A DNA stretch of 64,000 nucleotides, taken from the NCBI RefSeq assembly GCF_900313035.1, contig NZ_OMPS01000048.1, positions 291,643 to 355,642 of the forward strand, read 5' to 3'. Position 1 is the stretch's first letter. The number at the start of each line of letters is the position of its first letter. Below the pieces are notes generated by a model. It saw only the letters and a program-made list of their open reading frames with translations, was not told the DNA's origin and did not search any database. The position numbers were made by a program, and so were the translations under genes. Below are positions 21,197 to 29,158 of the stretch, one piece after another. The DNA is from Ruegeria sp. EL01 (GTDB lineage: Bacteria; Pseudomonadota; Alphaproteobacteria; Rhodobacterales; Rhodobacteraceae).

Positions 21197-21751
21197 ATGT
21201 CTCAACAGGAATTTCTAAGAGCACCTCAAGTTGCAGAAATACTAGGTATCGGCGTTAGCACTGTTTGGCGGCACGCAAAGCAAGGGAAATTGCCACGATC
21301 CACAAAGATTGGGGGCTCTCGCCGTTGGGCGAAGGCTGATTTACAAAGAGCATATCCAAACCTTTCCTTTCATGTTGCGAGCCAAGAACCAGCACCCACA
21401 GCAAAAATCGTGGTGACGAACCCAGTTGCAGCGGCAGTACTGGATCGTATGGACGCGAATTCAGTCGTGGAGTTTAACCCGGACAGACTGCCGCGAAGTG
21501 GGGTCTATTTCCTAATACTGAATGGTCACGTTGTTTATGTCGGGCAGTCTCGAAACATCGTTCAGCGGATAAACACGCATCGAGCCGATAAAGCCTTTGA
21601 TAAAGTTCAAGTTTTCCCCTGCGAACCCTACGAACTCAATGACTATGAAGGCTTTTTTATTAGGCTTCTGCGCCCGCCATTGAACGGTGATCCCAGCAAA
21701 ACACCAGCAAGCAAGTTGTGGGATCGTTTCTACCACATGGAGAATCTATGA
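21197..21751 (+). CDS. HTH (excisionase-like) and GIY-YIG nuclease fusion
   Basis: This 184-residue protein joins an N-terminal AlpA/excisionase-type HTH (LRAPQVAEILGIGVSTVWRH then AKQGKLPRSTKIGGSRRWAK, residues 6-50) to a C-terminal GIY-YIG-like nuclease domain (SGVYFLILNGHVVYVGQSRN then IVQRINTHRA, residues about 100-165, with a Glu in NDYEGFFIRLL). GIY-YIG domains cut DNA; the HTH would give site choice. It overlaps the downstream exonuclease by 4 bases. It could be a homing-type nuclease, an anti-competitor nuclease or a recombination helper. Confidence 0.75.
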   Translation: MSQQEFLRAPQVAEILGIGVSTVWRHAKQGKLPRSTKIGGSRRWAKADLQRAYPNLSFHVASQEPAPTAKIVVTNPVAAAVLDRMDANSVVEFNPDRLPRSGVYFLILNGHVVYVGQSRNIVQRINTHRADKAFDKVQVFPCEPYELNDYEGFFIRLLRPPLNGDPSKTPASKLWDRFYHMENL

Positions 21752-22734
21752 GCCTGACAATCACCGATATCCCAGACGGCCAAACCGTGCCTGGCCCCGG
21801 TGCGTACCGGATGAGCATGGATTGGTATCACAGCCAAGGTGTTTGCCCCGGCCCGTCGGTATCGTCGACGGGAATTCGCAAGGCGGCACTCGAAAGCCCG
21901 CACGCGTTCTGGAAGGCCTTTGACGGGAACCCGAACCGCTACCCCAAGAAAGACCATACCGACAGCCTGATCCTTGGAAAGGCCGCTCACTCATTGGTTC
22001 TGGGCGATGAGGTTTTTGACGAGAATTTCATCTACATCCCCAAGGATGCACCACGTCGCCCAACAGCCACGCAGATCAAAGCGTTTGAGAAGAATGGATT
22101 TTGGTCGGAGGCAGCGGAAGAAGGTGCTGAGTTTTGGGAGGCCTTTGACGCGAAAGCTGCAGGCCGTCTCTTGCTCAAAGAGGAACTGGTCGAGCGCATT
22201 TTCTTTATGGCGGAAAACCTGAACGCCAATCCGCTTGCCATTGAAATTTTGAAATCCGATTTGGTTGAGGTCTCGCTGGTCTGGCAGGACGAAATCACAG
22301 GGTTATGGCTGAAAAGCCGGGTCGATTGCATCCCGACAAATGGCTACGACTTCGGCGATTTGAAGACCTTCGCGCCCAAGGGTAAGAACCTGCGCCTGGC
22401 CGCACAACGATCGATCACAGACTTTGGCTATCCCTTGCAGATGGCAATGGGCCTTATGGGTGCCGAGCATGTGTTCCATACCACCGCAGAGAAATGCGGA
22501 TTGGTCATGTGTCAGACCTCGGAACCATACGATGTGATCCCCACAATCGTTGAGACCGACACGCTGTATTGGTCGCGTGTCCTGATCCGTGATGGTCTCA
22601 ACAAGATCAAGCACGGCCTCGATACCGGAGATTGGCCCGGCGCTGGGGCCGAGATCCTGACCTACGAATTCCCCCCATCAATGACCGAACGCCTGTCCGA
22701 AATGCAGGCCAACGGCGAAATGCCAAACCTTTGA
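21748..22734 (+). CDS. RecE/YqaJ-like exodeoxyribonuclease (PD-(D/E)XK)
   Basis: This 328-residue protein (start at ATG 21748, overlapping the previous stop) matches exonuclease VIII-like phage nucleases. It has SSTGIRKAALESPHAFWKAF near residue 40, TDSLILGKAAHSLVLGDEVF near 72, and the catalytic core with VSLVWQDEITGLWLKSRVDC then YDFGDLKTFAPKG (D, then DxK). The enzyme resects double-stranded DNA to give 3' tails for annealing-type recombination. The following genes may provide the partner annealing functions. Confidence 0.8.
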   Translation: MSLTITDIPDGQTVPGPGAYRMSMDWYHSQGVCPGPSVSSTGIRKAALESPHAFWKAFDGNPNRYPKKDHTDSLILGKAAHSLVLGDEVFDENFIYIPKDAPRRPTATQIKAFEKNGFWSEAAEEGAEFWEAFDAKAAGRLLLKEELVERIFFMAENLNANPLAIEILKSDLVEVSLVWQDEITGLWLKSRVDCIPTNGYDFGDLKTFAPKGKNLRLAAQRSITDFGYPLQMAMGLMGAEHVFHTTAEKCGLVMCQTSEPYDVIPTIVETDTLYWSRVLIRDGLNKIKHGLDTGDWPGAGAEILTYEFPPSMTERLSEMQANGEMPNL

Positions 22735-22751
22735 ACCGAGAGGAAACACCG

Positions 22752-23168
22752 ATGAACAATTCCACCATTCTATTTCTGGTCAATGACGATATCCGCGCAA
22801 TTGCTTGTGAATATGAGGAAAACGGGCCGATCACTGTTTTCAAGACGTTCGACCAGACCATCAAGGTTGACGATCTTGTCGCGGTTCAGACTGACACACG
22901 GCACGGGATGACTGTTGTGAAGGTCAAAAATGTCGACATCGACATTGATTTTGACAACTCCCCCAAGATCAAGTGGGCGGTCCAGCGCATTGATGCCGCT
23001 GCCTTCGACGGTGTTTTGGCCAAGGAAGGCGAAATCATCGCGGCCGTCCAAACCGCCGAGAAAAAGCGCAAACGGGCTGAGCTGCGGAAGTCTCTGCTGG
23101 CCGATCATGAAGATGAAATCAACACCCTCGCACTCGTCAATCACAAGGATGAGGGCGTCACCGAATAA
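22752..23168 (+). CDS. Phage protein after exonuclease, unknown
   Basis: ATG 22752 follows a GAGGAAA site. The 138-residue protein has a beta-rich N-terminus (STILFLVNDDIRAIACEYEE), an acidic middle (NVDIDIDFDNSPKIKW) and a charged helical C-terminus with AEKKRKRAELRKSLL. Position directly after a RecE-like nuclease suggests a recombination accessory role, but no annealase motif is recognised. Confidence 0.5.
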   Translation: MNNSTILFLVNDDIRAIACEYEENGPITVFKTFDQTIKVDDLVAVQTDTRHGMTVVKVKNVDIDIDFDNSPKIKWAVQRIDAAAFDGVLAKEGEIIAAVQTAEKKRKRAELRKSLLADHEDEINTLALVNHKDEGVTE

Positions 23169-23207
23169 CCGTGACCTAGTGCCTAAGCCCCATAGGAGCG
23201 GTTGAGC

Positions 23208-23317
23208 AAACATTGCATGCGCAATGTTTGGAACTTGAGAGAACTTCTCTCTGCGTTCGGGGATTAGGGGGCAATAGCGCGTGGGGCCGTTGGGCGAAGT
23301 GCGTGTCTCCTAATCCC
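23208..23317 (+). ncRNA. Structured intergenic region, candidate RNA element
   Basis: In the 173-bp gap before the zinc-ribbon gene there are three stems. AAACATTGC/GCAATGTTT with an ATGC loop (23208-23229) is perfect. A short GAGAG/CTCTC stem follows near 23237-23251. A long-range pair GGGATTAGG (23260-23268) with CCTAATCCC (23309-23317) encloses about 40 bases. No T run follows and no convincing gene is seen. It could be a small RNA, a leader structure or a protein site. Confidence 0.4.
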
Positions 23318-23341
23318 GAAACAAATCAAAGGATTACCCGG

Positions 23342-23509
23342 ATGGACTGTCGAAAGTGTGGAGCGAAACGAATTACCAGGCGGCGCGCTGGTGTCTTCGT
23401 CTGTCGCCACTGCGGAGTTCAGCCCGGCCCGATGGGTTTGGATCGTGGCGGCGTCCCGCTGATCGACCCTTCCGAAGAAGATGAAAACACAGAGGTGAAC
23501 AATGACTGA
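23342..23509 (+). CDS. Small zinc-ribbon protein (55 aa)
   Basis: ATG 23342 starts a 55-residue protein with two CxxC knuckles (MDCRKCGAKRITRRRAG then VFVCRHCGVQPG), a zinc ribbon, and an acidic C-terminus. It may bind nucleic acid or a protein partner. The end overlaps the next gene by 8 bases. A longer frame from 23213 is rejected because it would cross the hairpin region. Confidence 0.6.
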   Translation: MDCRKCGAKRITRRRAGVFVCRHCGVQPGPMGLDRGGVPLIDPSEEDENTEVNND

Positions 23510-23777
23510 CTTGGACTATTCCCCCTTGCCCGCCCACATGCAGGACGGGTTTCGCCTTTACATCGAAAAGGGCATTCCGATGGGCTCTTTTGGCAGGGCA
23601 TTTCTGTCGAATGACTTGATGGGTGCTTTTAACCGCGCCGACGAAACCAACCGCGCAAGCATGTTCGATCTTTGTGTTTGGCTGCACAATCGAGCTCCGA
23701 TTGGCTGCCATGGTTCGCCTGAGCGAGTCGACGAATGGATTCAGGCTGGTGGCCTGGAAGGTATCAACAATGACTGA
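23502..23777 (+). CDS. Small phage protein, unknown function
   Basis: This 91-residue protein has MQDGFRLYIEKGIPMGSFGR followed by AFLSNDLMGAFNRADETNRA. This layout resembles a common family of small early proteins in tailed phages. It overlaps both neighbours by 8 bases. No activity is assigned. Confidence 0.55.
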   Translation: MTDLDYSPLPAHMQDGFRLYIEKGIPMGSFGRAFLSNDLMGAFNRADETNRASMFDLCVWLHNRAPIGCHGSPERVDEWIQAGGLEGINND

Positions 23778-24612
23778 TCTTTCCAAAACCATTGCGCCAA
23801 AGAGTGATCAGCTGAACGCAGATGATCTGATCGCAGGGCCTAAGACGGTCACTGTCACCCGTGTACAGGGTCAAGAAGGCTCAGATCAACCGGTCTCAGT
23901 TTACTTTGAGGGTGACAACAACAAGCCTTATAAGCCCTGCCTCTCTATGCGCCGTGTTCTAGTACAGGTTTGGGGGGCAGATGGTACTGCATACCCCGGT
24001 AGATCTATGACGCTGTACAATGACCCGGAGGTCAAATTCGGCGGCATCAAAGTCGGCGGTATTCGCATCAGCCACATGAGCCACATTGATCGCGCTCAGT
24101 CTCTGATGCTGACGACGACACGAGCCAGGCGCAACGAGTACGTAGTTAAGCCACTCGCTGGCAGCAAGAACGAAGAGATTCTATTGCGGGCTCGCGAGGC
24201 AGCCGATGAAGGCAAAGACGCGTTCACCCAGTTTTGGAACAGCGATGAGGGTAAACGGCACCGTGATTTCTTGCGGAACCACTTGGCCGACCTGAAAGAG
24301 CGATCAGAACAGGCCGATGCTGCGTCTCAGAACCTTGCCCAACGCTTGCAGCAACAGAACGAGGCGGGGGAACCGTCTGAGCAGGAACCCGGTGATCCAA
24401 TCGATAGCGAAATCCTTCCCGCAGAGGAAGACAGCCAGGATGAACCAGACGCGGACCCATCTGCGTTTGAGTTCGCCGAGGGTGTCACCGCTGCCAACAA
24501 CGACAAGACGGCGGCTGACTGCCCCTATGGCGATGATCAGATCGAACAGAAGGCGCATTGGATGGCCGGGTTCAAACAGCAATGGGCCCTGAACTCGGAG
24601 GCCGAGGGATGA
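23770..24612 (+). CDS. Recombination-module phage protein, unknown
   Basis: ATG 23770 starts a 280-residue protein. The N-terminal 150 residues are well ordered (KPCLSMRRVLVQVWGADGTA, YPGRSMTLYNDPEVKFGGIK, VGGIRISHMSHIDRAQSLML), an OB-like region. The C-terminal third is very acidic and low in complexity, ending ALNSEAEG. A beta-rich DNA-binding domain plus acidic tail near an exonuclease would fit a single-stranded DNA binding or annealing protein. This is inference; no specific family is claimed. Confidence 0.5.
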   Translation: MTDLSKTIAPKSDQLNADDLIAGPKTVTVTRVQGQEGSDQPVSVYFEGDNNKPYKPCLSMRRVLVQVWGADGTAYPGRSMTLYNDPEVKFGGIKVGGIRISHMSHIDRAQSLMLTTTRARRNEYVVKPLAGSKNEEILLRAREAADEGKDAFTQFWNSDEGKRHRDFLRNHLADLKERSEQADAASQNLAQRLQQQNEAGEPSEQEPGDPIDSEILPAEEDSQDEPDADPSAFEFAEGVTAANNDKTAADCPYGDDQIEQKAHWMAGFKQQWALNSEAEG

Positions 24613-24962
24613 GCATGAGCAGTTTTCTAAAACCAAAAGAGGCCCGTGAGACGTTTGCTTGCCCGTTGGCACGCACATTCGACAAGAAGGCGGGCCCGAA
24701 CTGTGACGCCGACAAATGCATCATGTGGCGCTGGCTGCCCCTTCCGGCAAGTGATCCCCGTTTCCTGGGTGCGATCAAGCGGGAAGAGGCGATGTTGGCT
24801 CAGGAAAAGGCCAAGGAAACCGGCGACAAAGCAAAGCCGCAACACCTGTACCACAAGAAGGCCGTCGCCAACGTGATGAACGATCCTGAGGCGTATGGGG
24901 TGCCCGCGAAGCCTGAGCTGGGTTGGTGTGGCCTGGGCGGTAAGCCGGAGGTCGGCTCATGA
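24609..24962 (+). CDS. Cysteine-rich phage protein, probable zinc binder
   Basis: ATG 24609 overlaps the upstream stop as ATGA. The 117-residue product has cysteines arranged ETFACPLARTF, GPNCDADKCIMWRWLPLP and LGWCGLGG, consistent with one zinc or iron-sulfur site. The family appears in other phages of this group, always of unknown function. It overlaps the next gene by 4 bases. Confidence 0.55.
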   Translation: MSMSSFLKPKEARETFACPLARTFDKKAGPNCDADKCIMWRWLPLPASDPRFLGAIKREEAMLAQEKAKETGDKAKPQHLYHKKAVANVMNDPEAYGVPAKPELGWCGLGGKPEVGS

Positions 24963-25333
24963 ACCAGTTCAACCCGAACTTGCTGATCAAGGTCAGGTCA
25001 GATGACTTGATGCAGGAATGTGAAAAAATGCCTTGTGAGTTGCGCATAGCGGGCTTCATAGGCCTGAAGTGTGAGTCGCCCGAAACTGTTGTCGGGTGCC
25101 ACATTGAGGGATCTATAGGCAAGGGCACTTCGACCAAAGTCAGTGACGTTTTCGTTGCTGCGGGATGCCGTCTTTGTCACGACCTTTTGGCCTGCGTTGA
25201 CCCTCGCGGACACATAATCCGAGACAGTTATCCATCAGCGTTTTGGCACCAGGTCATGCGCGCCAATCAGGCGACGATCTCTCGATGGATAAGCGCAGGC
25301 CTGATCGTGATCCCCGACAGCGAATTGATTTGA
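24959..25333 (+). CDS. DUF1364-like HNH/zinc nuclease-type protein
   Basis: This 124-residue protein has the Cys/His pattern CELRIAGFIGLKCESPETVV then GCHIEGSIGKGTSTKVSDVF and VAAGCRLCHDLLACVDP, close to DUF1364, a putative nuclease family of lambdoid phages. The His-Cys cluster and CxxC-H pair suggest a treble-clef metal site. A likely role is in recombination or DNA processing. An exact family call would need a profile search. Confidence 0.6.
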   Translation: MNQFNPNLLIKVRSDDLMQECEKMPCELRIAGFIGLKCESPETVVGCHIEGSIGKGTSTKVSDVFVAAGCRLCHDLLACVDPRGHIIRDSYPSAFWHQVMRANQATISRWISAGLIVIPDSELI

Positions 25334-25355
25334 TTTCACAACGGAGAACCATCTG

Positions 25356-25784
25356 ATGAAAAACGTCATTGCAACCATTCTCATTCTTACCGCAAGCGCT
25401 GCCGCCGCTGATCCATTCTCCGGTTCGGCCGCTGTTCCAGACGCACCGGCAATCGTTCCCGATGTTGTCAAAGAGAAACATCCGAGCTTGCCGTTTCCGC
25501 TCTCTGTCCAGCGGGAACAGGATCTCGAACAGCAGCGCGCACAATTTGCCGACGGGATCAAAGACAACACCATCCGCGCTGATCTCGCCTTGGCTCTGTC
25601 CACCCTCCAAATGGATTTCACCCAGCCGAACTATCTGGCCGGGGGTTTGGCCTTCCGAGACGGGTCCACCGTCGGGGCTATCGGTTGGAACCACCGCATC
25701 AACAACCGCGCGAGCATGGGCCTGATGATTGGGTCCAACGGCAGCGATGTTGTTGTCGGGATTAATGGCGGCTTCGGCTTCTGA
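25356..25784 (+). CDS. Small YadA-anchor-like outer-membrane protein
   Basis: This 142-residue protein has a signal peptide (MKNVIATILILTASAAAADP), a Pro/Glu/Gln-rich helical middle, and a C-terminal 60-70 residues of alternating beta strands (LAGGLAFRDGSTVGAIGWNH, NRASMGLMIGSNGSDVVVGI, ending GGFGF). That end is like the four-strand membrane anchor of trimeric autotransporters, with a terminal aromatic residue. It could sit in the host outer membrane as a small trimer. A lysogenic-conversion or receptor-masking role is inferred. Confidence 0.55.
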   Translation: MKNVIATILILTASAAAADPFSGSAAVPDAPAIVPDVVKEKHPSLPFPLSVQREQDLEQQRAQFADGIKDNTIRADLALALSTLQMDFTQPNYLAGGLAFRDGSTVGAIGWNHRINNRASMGLMIGSNGSDVVVGINGGFGF

Positions 25785-25867
25785 GGAACGAGAATTGAAC
25801 GCCCTGCATGGTGCCGGGCGCCGCTTCCCGTTGGTGAGTGACGGGGAGCGGAAACAGGAGATACGAA

Positions 25868-26137
25868 ATGCCTAAGAACACAGTCAAAGAACACTTCGAA
25901 GAGTGCAAATCGGTTTCGGATGTCATCGATAATGCCAACGCTCTGTTGACCAAGTGCCAGGCCGAACTGATGGTTGCGCGCGACCTGCTGGACGGCTTGA
26001 AGGAGTACCAACACCCCAAGCTTACAATGTCGGTTCCATACAGACTGCGTGCAAAGAACGACGAAAACCTCCCCCCAAAGGCTCTGATTGATCGCGAAAT
26101 CGACCGGATTAATGCGCTTCTGGGCGACAGGGCATGA
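25868..26137 (+). CDS. Small helical phage protein, unknown
   Basis: ATG 25868 follows an AGGAGA site. The 89-residue protein is helical and contains KSVSDVIDNANALLTKCQAE then LMVARDLLDGLKEYQHPKLT, a possible coiled coil. The stop overlaps a short broken frame that follows. No family is known to me. Confidence 0.5.
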   Translation: MPKNTVKEHFEECKSVSDVIDNANALLTKCQAELMVARDLLDGLKEYQHPKLTMSVPYRLRAKNDENLPPKALIDREIDRINALLGDRA

Positions 26138-26205
26138 CCCAGCAAACCAAGATCGAATGGGCTGAACACAACGGCTTCCCCGCTGCGCTGATGGGTGACG
26201 CATGA
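26134..26205 (+). pseudogene. Remnant of a DUF5131 (phage Gp37/Gp68) gene
   Basis: The 23-codon frame opens TQQTKIEWAEHN. DUF5131 proteins start with T-K-I-E-W followed by TDATWNPVTGC; here the match stops after the first dozen residues and the frame closes at TGA 26203-26205. It overlaps the stop before it and the Dam start after it. The best explanation is a deletion that fused the start of a DUF5131 gene to the methylase region. Confidence 0.5.
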
Positions 26206-27056
26206 ACCAGCCGACACGCCCGGTCCTAAGATACCATGGCGGCAAATGGCGCTTGGCCCCATGGATCATCTCGCACTTCCCGGAACACCGCTGTTACGTT
26301 GAGCCATTCGGGGGCGGGGCATCAGTGCTGTTGCGAAAAGACCGCTCCTATTCAGAGGTCTACAACGATCTTAGCGCCGATGTGGTCAATCTATTTCGGG
26401 TGCTGCGATCTGACGATGCTCAACGCCTGGTCGAAGCCGTGAAGTTGACGCCGTTTTCTCGCGATGAGTTCGCAGAGACTTATCAGGAAACTGATGATCC
26501 GATCGAGATGGCCCGTCGCCTGGTTGCTAGATCTGCAATGGGCTTCGGTTCTGGTTTGGCAGTCAATCGGCAATCAACGGGGTTCCGTGCCGATAGCAAA
26601 AAATCAGGAACAACACCAGCAATCGATTGGGCTGGCTTCCCGACAGCGCTCGTTCAGGTGGTCGACCGCATGCGGGGCGTGATCATCGAGAACAAACCGG
26701 CTGTTGATGTAATACAAAAACACGATGGGGCTGACACCCTGTTCTATGTTGACCCGCCTTATGTGCACGACACCAGGTCGAGCCAGCGCAGTTCCGAGAC
26801 CCTGCACCATCGCTATGCCCACGAAATGACTGACGACGCTCATTTAGAGCTGCTGTCAATTCTCCAATCAGCAACCGGCCGTGTTCTCATTTCCGGTTAC
26901 GCTCACCCAATCTATGAGGGCGCATTATCCGATTGGCATCGCGTCGAATGTGAAGCACTGGCTGACGGTGCCCGAAAGCGCACTGAGGTTCTGTGGCTAA
27001 ACTTTGACCCAGATCACCGGCCAATTGGCGGCTTGTTCGAAGGCGTCTCATCATGA
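26202..27056 (+). CDS. DNA adenine methyltransferase, Dam/D12 class
   Basis: This 284-residue protein has the class D12 motifs: motif I-like LRYHGGKWRLAPWIISHFPE and EPFGGGASVLL, and the catalytic DPPY (LFYVDPPYVHDTR, near residue 183). It transfers a methyl group from S-adenosylmethionine to N6 of adenine, probably in a short palindrome. In a phage this usually protects the genome from host restriction or tunes gene expression. It is followed by a small basic gene and a cytosine methylase, so the phage carries two modification activities. Confidence 0.9.
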   Translation: MNQPTRPVLRYHGGKWRLAPWIISHFPEHRCYVEPFGGGASVLLRKDRSYSEVYNDLSADVVNLFRVLRSDDAQRLVEAVKLTPFSRDEFAETYQETDDPIEMARRLVARSAMGFGSGLAVNRQSTGFRADSKKSGTTPAIDWAGFPTALVQVVDRMRGVIIENKPAVDVIQKHDGADTLFYVDPPYVHDTRSSQRSSETLHHRYAHEMTDDAHLELLSILQSATGRVLISGYAHPIYEGALSDWHRVECEALADGARKRTEVLWLNFDPDHRPIGGLFEGVSS

Positions 27057-27277
27057 CCCGCCTGTCCTGCTGCATCCCCTTCTGCGCCCGCACTACAGCT
27101 GAGCCGTATGACGAATGGATCTGCGGCAAGCACTGGTCGACCACATCAAAGCGTCTGCGCCGGATCTGGTTCAAGCGGAAACGCCGCTGGAACAAAGGCG
27201 ACCGATCACAGGGACGCCACCTCACCCGCATCTGGGACAAGCTCAAGAACCAAGCCATGGAAGGGGCGATGTACTGA
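27053..27277 (+). CDS. Small basic Cys-rich phage protein
   Basis: This 74-residue protein has an N-terminal CCIPFCARTTAEPYDEWICG with possible zinc ligands and a very basic body (SKRLRRIWFKRKRRWNKGDR). It overlaps the Dam stop by 4 bases and the cytosine methylase start by one base. It could bind nucleic acid. Function is unknown. Confidence 0.55.
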   Translation: MTRLSCCIPFCARTTAEPYDEWICGKHWSTTSKRLRRIWFKRKRRWNKGDRSQGRHLTRIWDKLKNQAMEGAMY

Positions 27278-28818
27278 TGATCGGCATGACCGTCTGCAGC
27301 GGCATAGGGGCACCAGAACGCGCAGCCCCATGGATCGACTGGCGCTACCAGTCCGAGATCGAGCCGTTCCCATGTGCAGTTCTCAAAGAGCACTTCCCCG
27401 ACGCTGTCAACCTCGGGGACATGACTAAATTCAAGGGATGGCCGGATGCAAACATCGATGTTCTCTGCGGAGGAACCCCCTGTCAGTCGTTCTCGATCGC
27501 TGGCCTTCGAAAAGGCCTTGCTGACCCAAGGGGGAACCTCGCCCTCACATATCTTGCCATTGCTGAACGATATCGCCCCCGGTGGCTGGTCTGGGAAAAC
27601 GTCCCCGGCGTTCTATCCGCGCTTTCCCACGAGGCTCCCGATCAAAGTCCACCGGACATCGACCTGGACAGTGACGACGGACCCAGAGACGGGGAAGAGA
27701 TCGTGGTCACTGACGAATACACAAGTGTCGAAAGCCATGCGCTTTGGTGTTTCATGGCCGGGGCGGCAGAACTCAACTATCATGGCGGGTTCATCCATCT
27801 TGACGCTCAATACATCCAAACACCGGGTTTCGCACGCGCTGTCCCTCAGCGACGCGACCGTCTGTTCTTTGTCGGATATCTTGGAGATTGGCGCCGTGCC
27901 GCAGCGGTTCTATTTGACCGCGAAAGCCTGTGCGGGCATCCTCCGCCGCGCCGAGAAGCGGGGAAAAACGTTGCCCCCACAGTTAGCGCACGCCCTTCAG
28001 CAGGTGGTGGACTCGGAACAGACTTTGACTGTGGCGGTGGACTAGTACCTGAGACGGCCCGATCACTACGGGCGCAACCACAGCTCAGCCACAGAGAAGA
28101 TCAGGACACACTGATCACATCTCACGACGCCGCGCCCTGTCTAACCGCAAGAGAACGTAAGGGCGCGCTGCCCGAGGCCGACTTTTCCGCAGTTGTCGCC
28201 CACACCTTGAAAGCTGAAGGTTTCGATGCCAGTGAGGATGGGACGGGCCGCGGGACGCCGATTGTGCCGGTTGCCTTCGATTGCAAGGGCACGGAAGTAC
28301 AGGTCTCAGAGGACGGGTCACACCCACCTTTGCGATCAATGGGACACCACAACAGCCACCAAAGCGCCGGCGGTCATGCTGCAGTGGCTTTCGACACAAC
28401 TCAGGTGACCAGCCCCGGCAATTTCAGCAACCCCAAGCCGGGTGATCCGTGTCACCCGCCGGCGGCGGGAGCGCATCCGCCGGCGGTTGCTTTTGACATG
28501 CGTGGCCGTGAGGGAGGAGCGATGCCTGAAGGCCCGCACGACACCGCCAGTGTCCGCGCTGCCTCAGGAGGGTCAAGTCGTAGTTATGTCGCCGTTCCCT
28601 GGGCTGTCCGTCGCCTGACCCCCACAGAATGTGAGCGCCTAATGGGCTTTCCCGACGATTGGACGGCTATCCCTTGGCGCAACAGACCTGCCGAAAAATG
28701 CCCTGATGGCCCCCGTTACAAGGCCCTCGGGAACTCATGGGCCGTCAATAGCGGTCAGTACATCTTCGAGCGGATCAGAATGGTTGAAGAGTTGTTTGCC
28801 AGTCAGGATTCAGGATGA
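27277..28818 (+). CDS. C5-cytosine DNA methyltransferase
   Basis: ATG 27277 opens a 513-residue enzyme with the C5-MTase motifs in order: SGIGAPERA, the catalytic PCQ (GGTPCQSFSIAG, near residue 65), ENVPG, QRRDRLFFVG and the closing YKALGNSWAVN. It flips and methylates cytosine at C5. A long, low-complexity region before the last motifs (28,100-28,560) has repeated AFD blocks (PVAFDCKG, AVAFDTTQ, AVAFDMRG). The pair with Dam suggests anti-restriction. The start overlaps the upstream stop. Confidence 0.88.
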   Translation: MIGMTVCSGIGAPERAAPWIDWRYQSEIEPFPCAVLKEHFPDAVNLGDMTKFKGWPDANIDVLCGGTPCQSFSIAGLRKGLADPRGNLALTYLAIAERYRPRWLVWENVPGVLSALSHEAPDQSPPDIDLDSDDGPRDGEEIVVTDEYTSVESHALWCFMAGAAELNYHGGFIHLDAQYIQTPGFARAVPQRRDRLFFVGYLGDWRRAAAVLFDRESLCGHPPPRREAGKNVAPTVSARPSAGGGLGTDFDCGGGLVPETARSLRAQPQLSHREDQDTLITSHDAAPCLTARERKGALPEADFSAVVAHTLKAEGFDASEDGTGRGTPIVPVAFDCKGTEVQVSEDGSHPPLRSMGHHNSHQSAGGHAAVAFDTTQVTSPGNFSNPKPGDPCHPPAAGAHPPAVAFDMRGREGGAMPEGPHDTASVRAASGGSSRSYVAVPWAVRRLTPTECERLMGFPDDWTAIPWRNRPAEKCPDGPRYKALGNSWAVNSGQYIFERIRMVEELFASQDSG

Positions 28819-29024
28819 CCGACCTAACCCACCCGCAAGAAACAACCCGCACCAAGACGTTGCTTCAGGGAACCTCAGCGGCCGGTCGCAATAGGGCAAT
28901 TGCAACGATCGAGGCGTTCGAGCGGAAACTTGCGGCAATCGAAACCGATGCAGACCGCAATCCTCACGCCACCTACGACGAGGACGCCCAGGTCACTCAG
29001 ATGTCAGGCGGGCTGATCCCATGA
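28815..29024 (+). CDS. Small phage protein, unknown function
   Basis: This 69-residue charged protein includes RNRAIATIEAFERKLAAIET. It overlaps the methylase stop by 4 bases and the next start by 4. No family is recognised. Confidence 0.5.
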   Translation: MTDLTHPQETTRTKTLLQGTSAAGRNRAIATIEAFERKLAAIETDADRNPHATYDEDAQVTQMSGGLIP

Positions 29025-29158
29025 ACCGCCACCATTCCCGCCACTGGCTGCCTAAAGGAAGCCGTCGACAGCACCGCAGAACCATGTGGATGTTCAAAGC
29101 GCTGCAGATCGTTGCAGTCGCAGTTACCGCCGTAATCGTATGGGAGATTTTTAGATGA
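29021..29158 (+). CDS. Tiny membrane protein (45 aa)
   Basis: ATG 29021 overlaps the stop before it, and its own TGA overlaps the next ATG (29155), so it fills the gap exactly. The product has a very basic His/Arg-rich N-terminus (MNRHHSRHWLPKGSRRQHRR) and one hydrophobic helix (LQIVAVAVTAVIVWEIF). It would be a single-span inner-membrane peptide. Function is unknown. Confidence 0.55.
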   Translation: MNRHHSRHWLPKGSRRQHRRTMWMFKALQIVAVAVTAVIVWEIFR

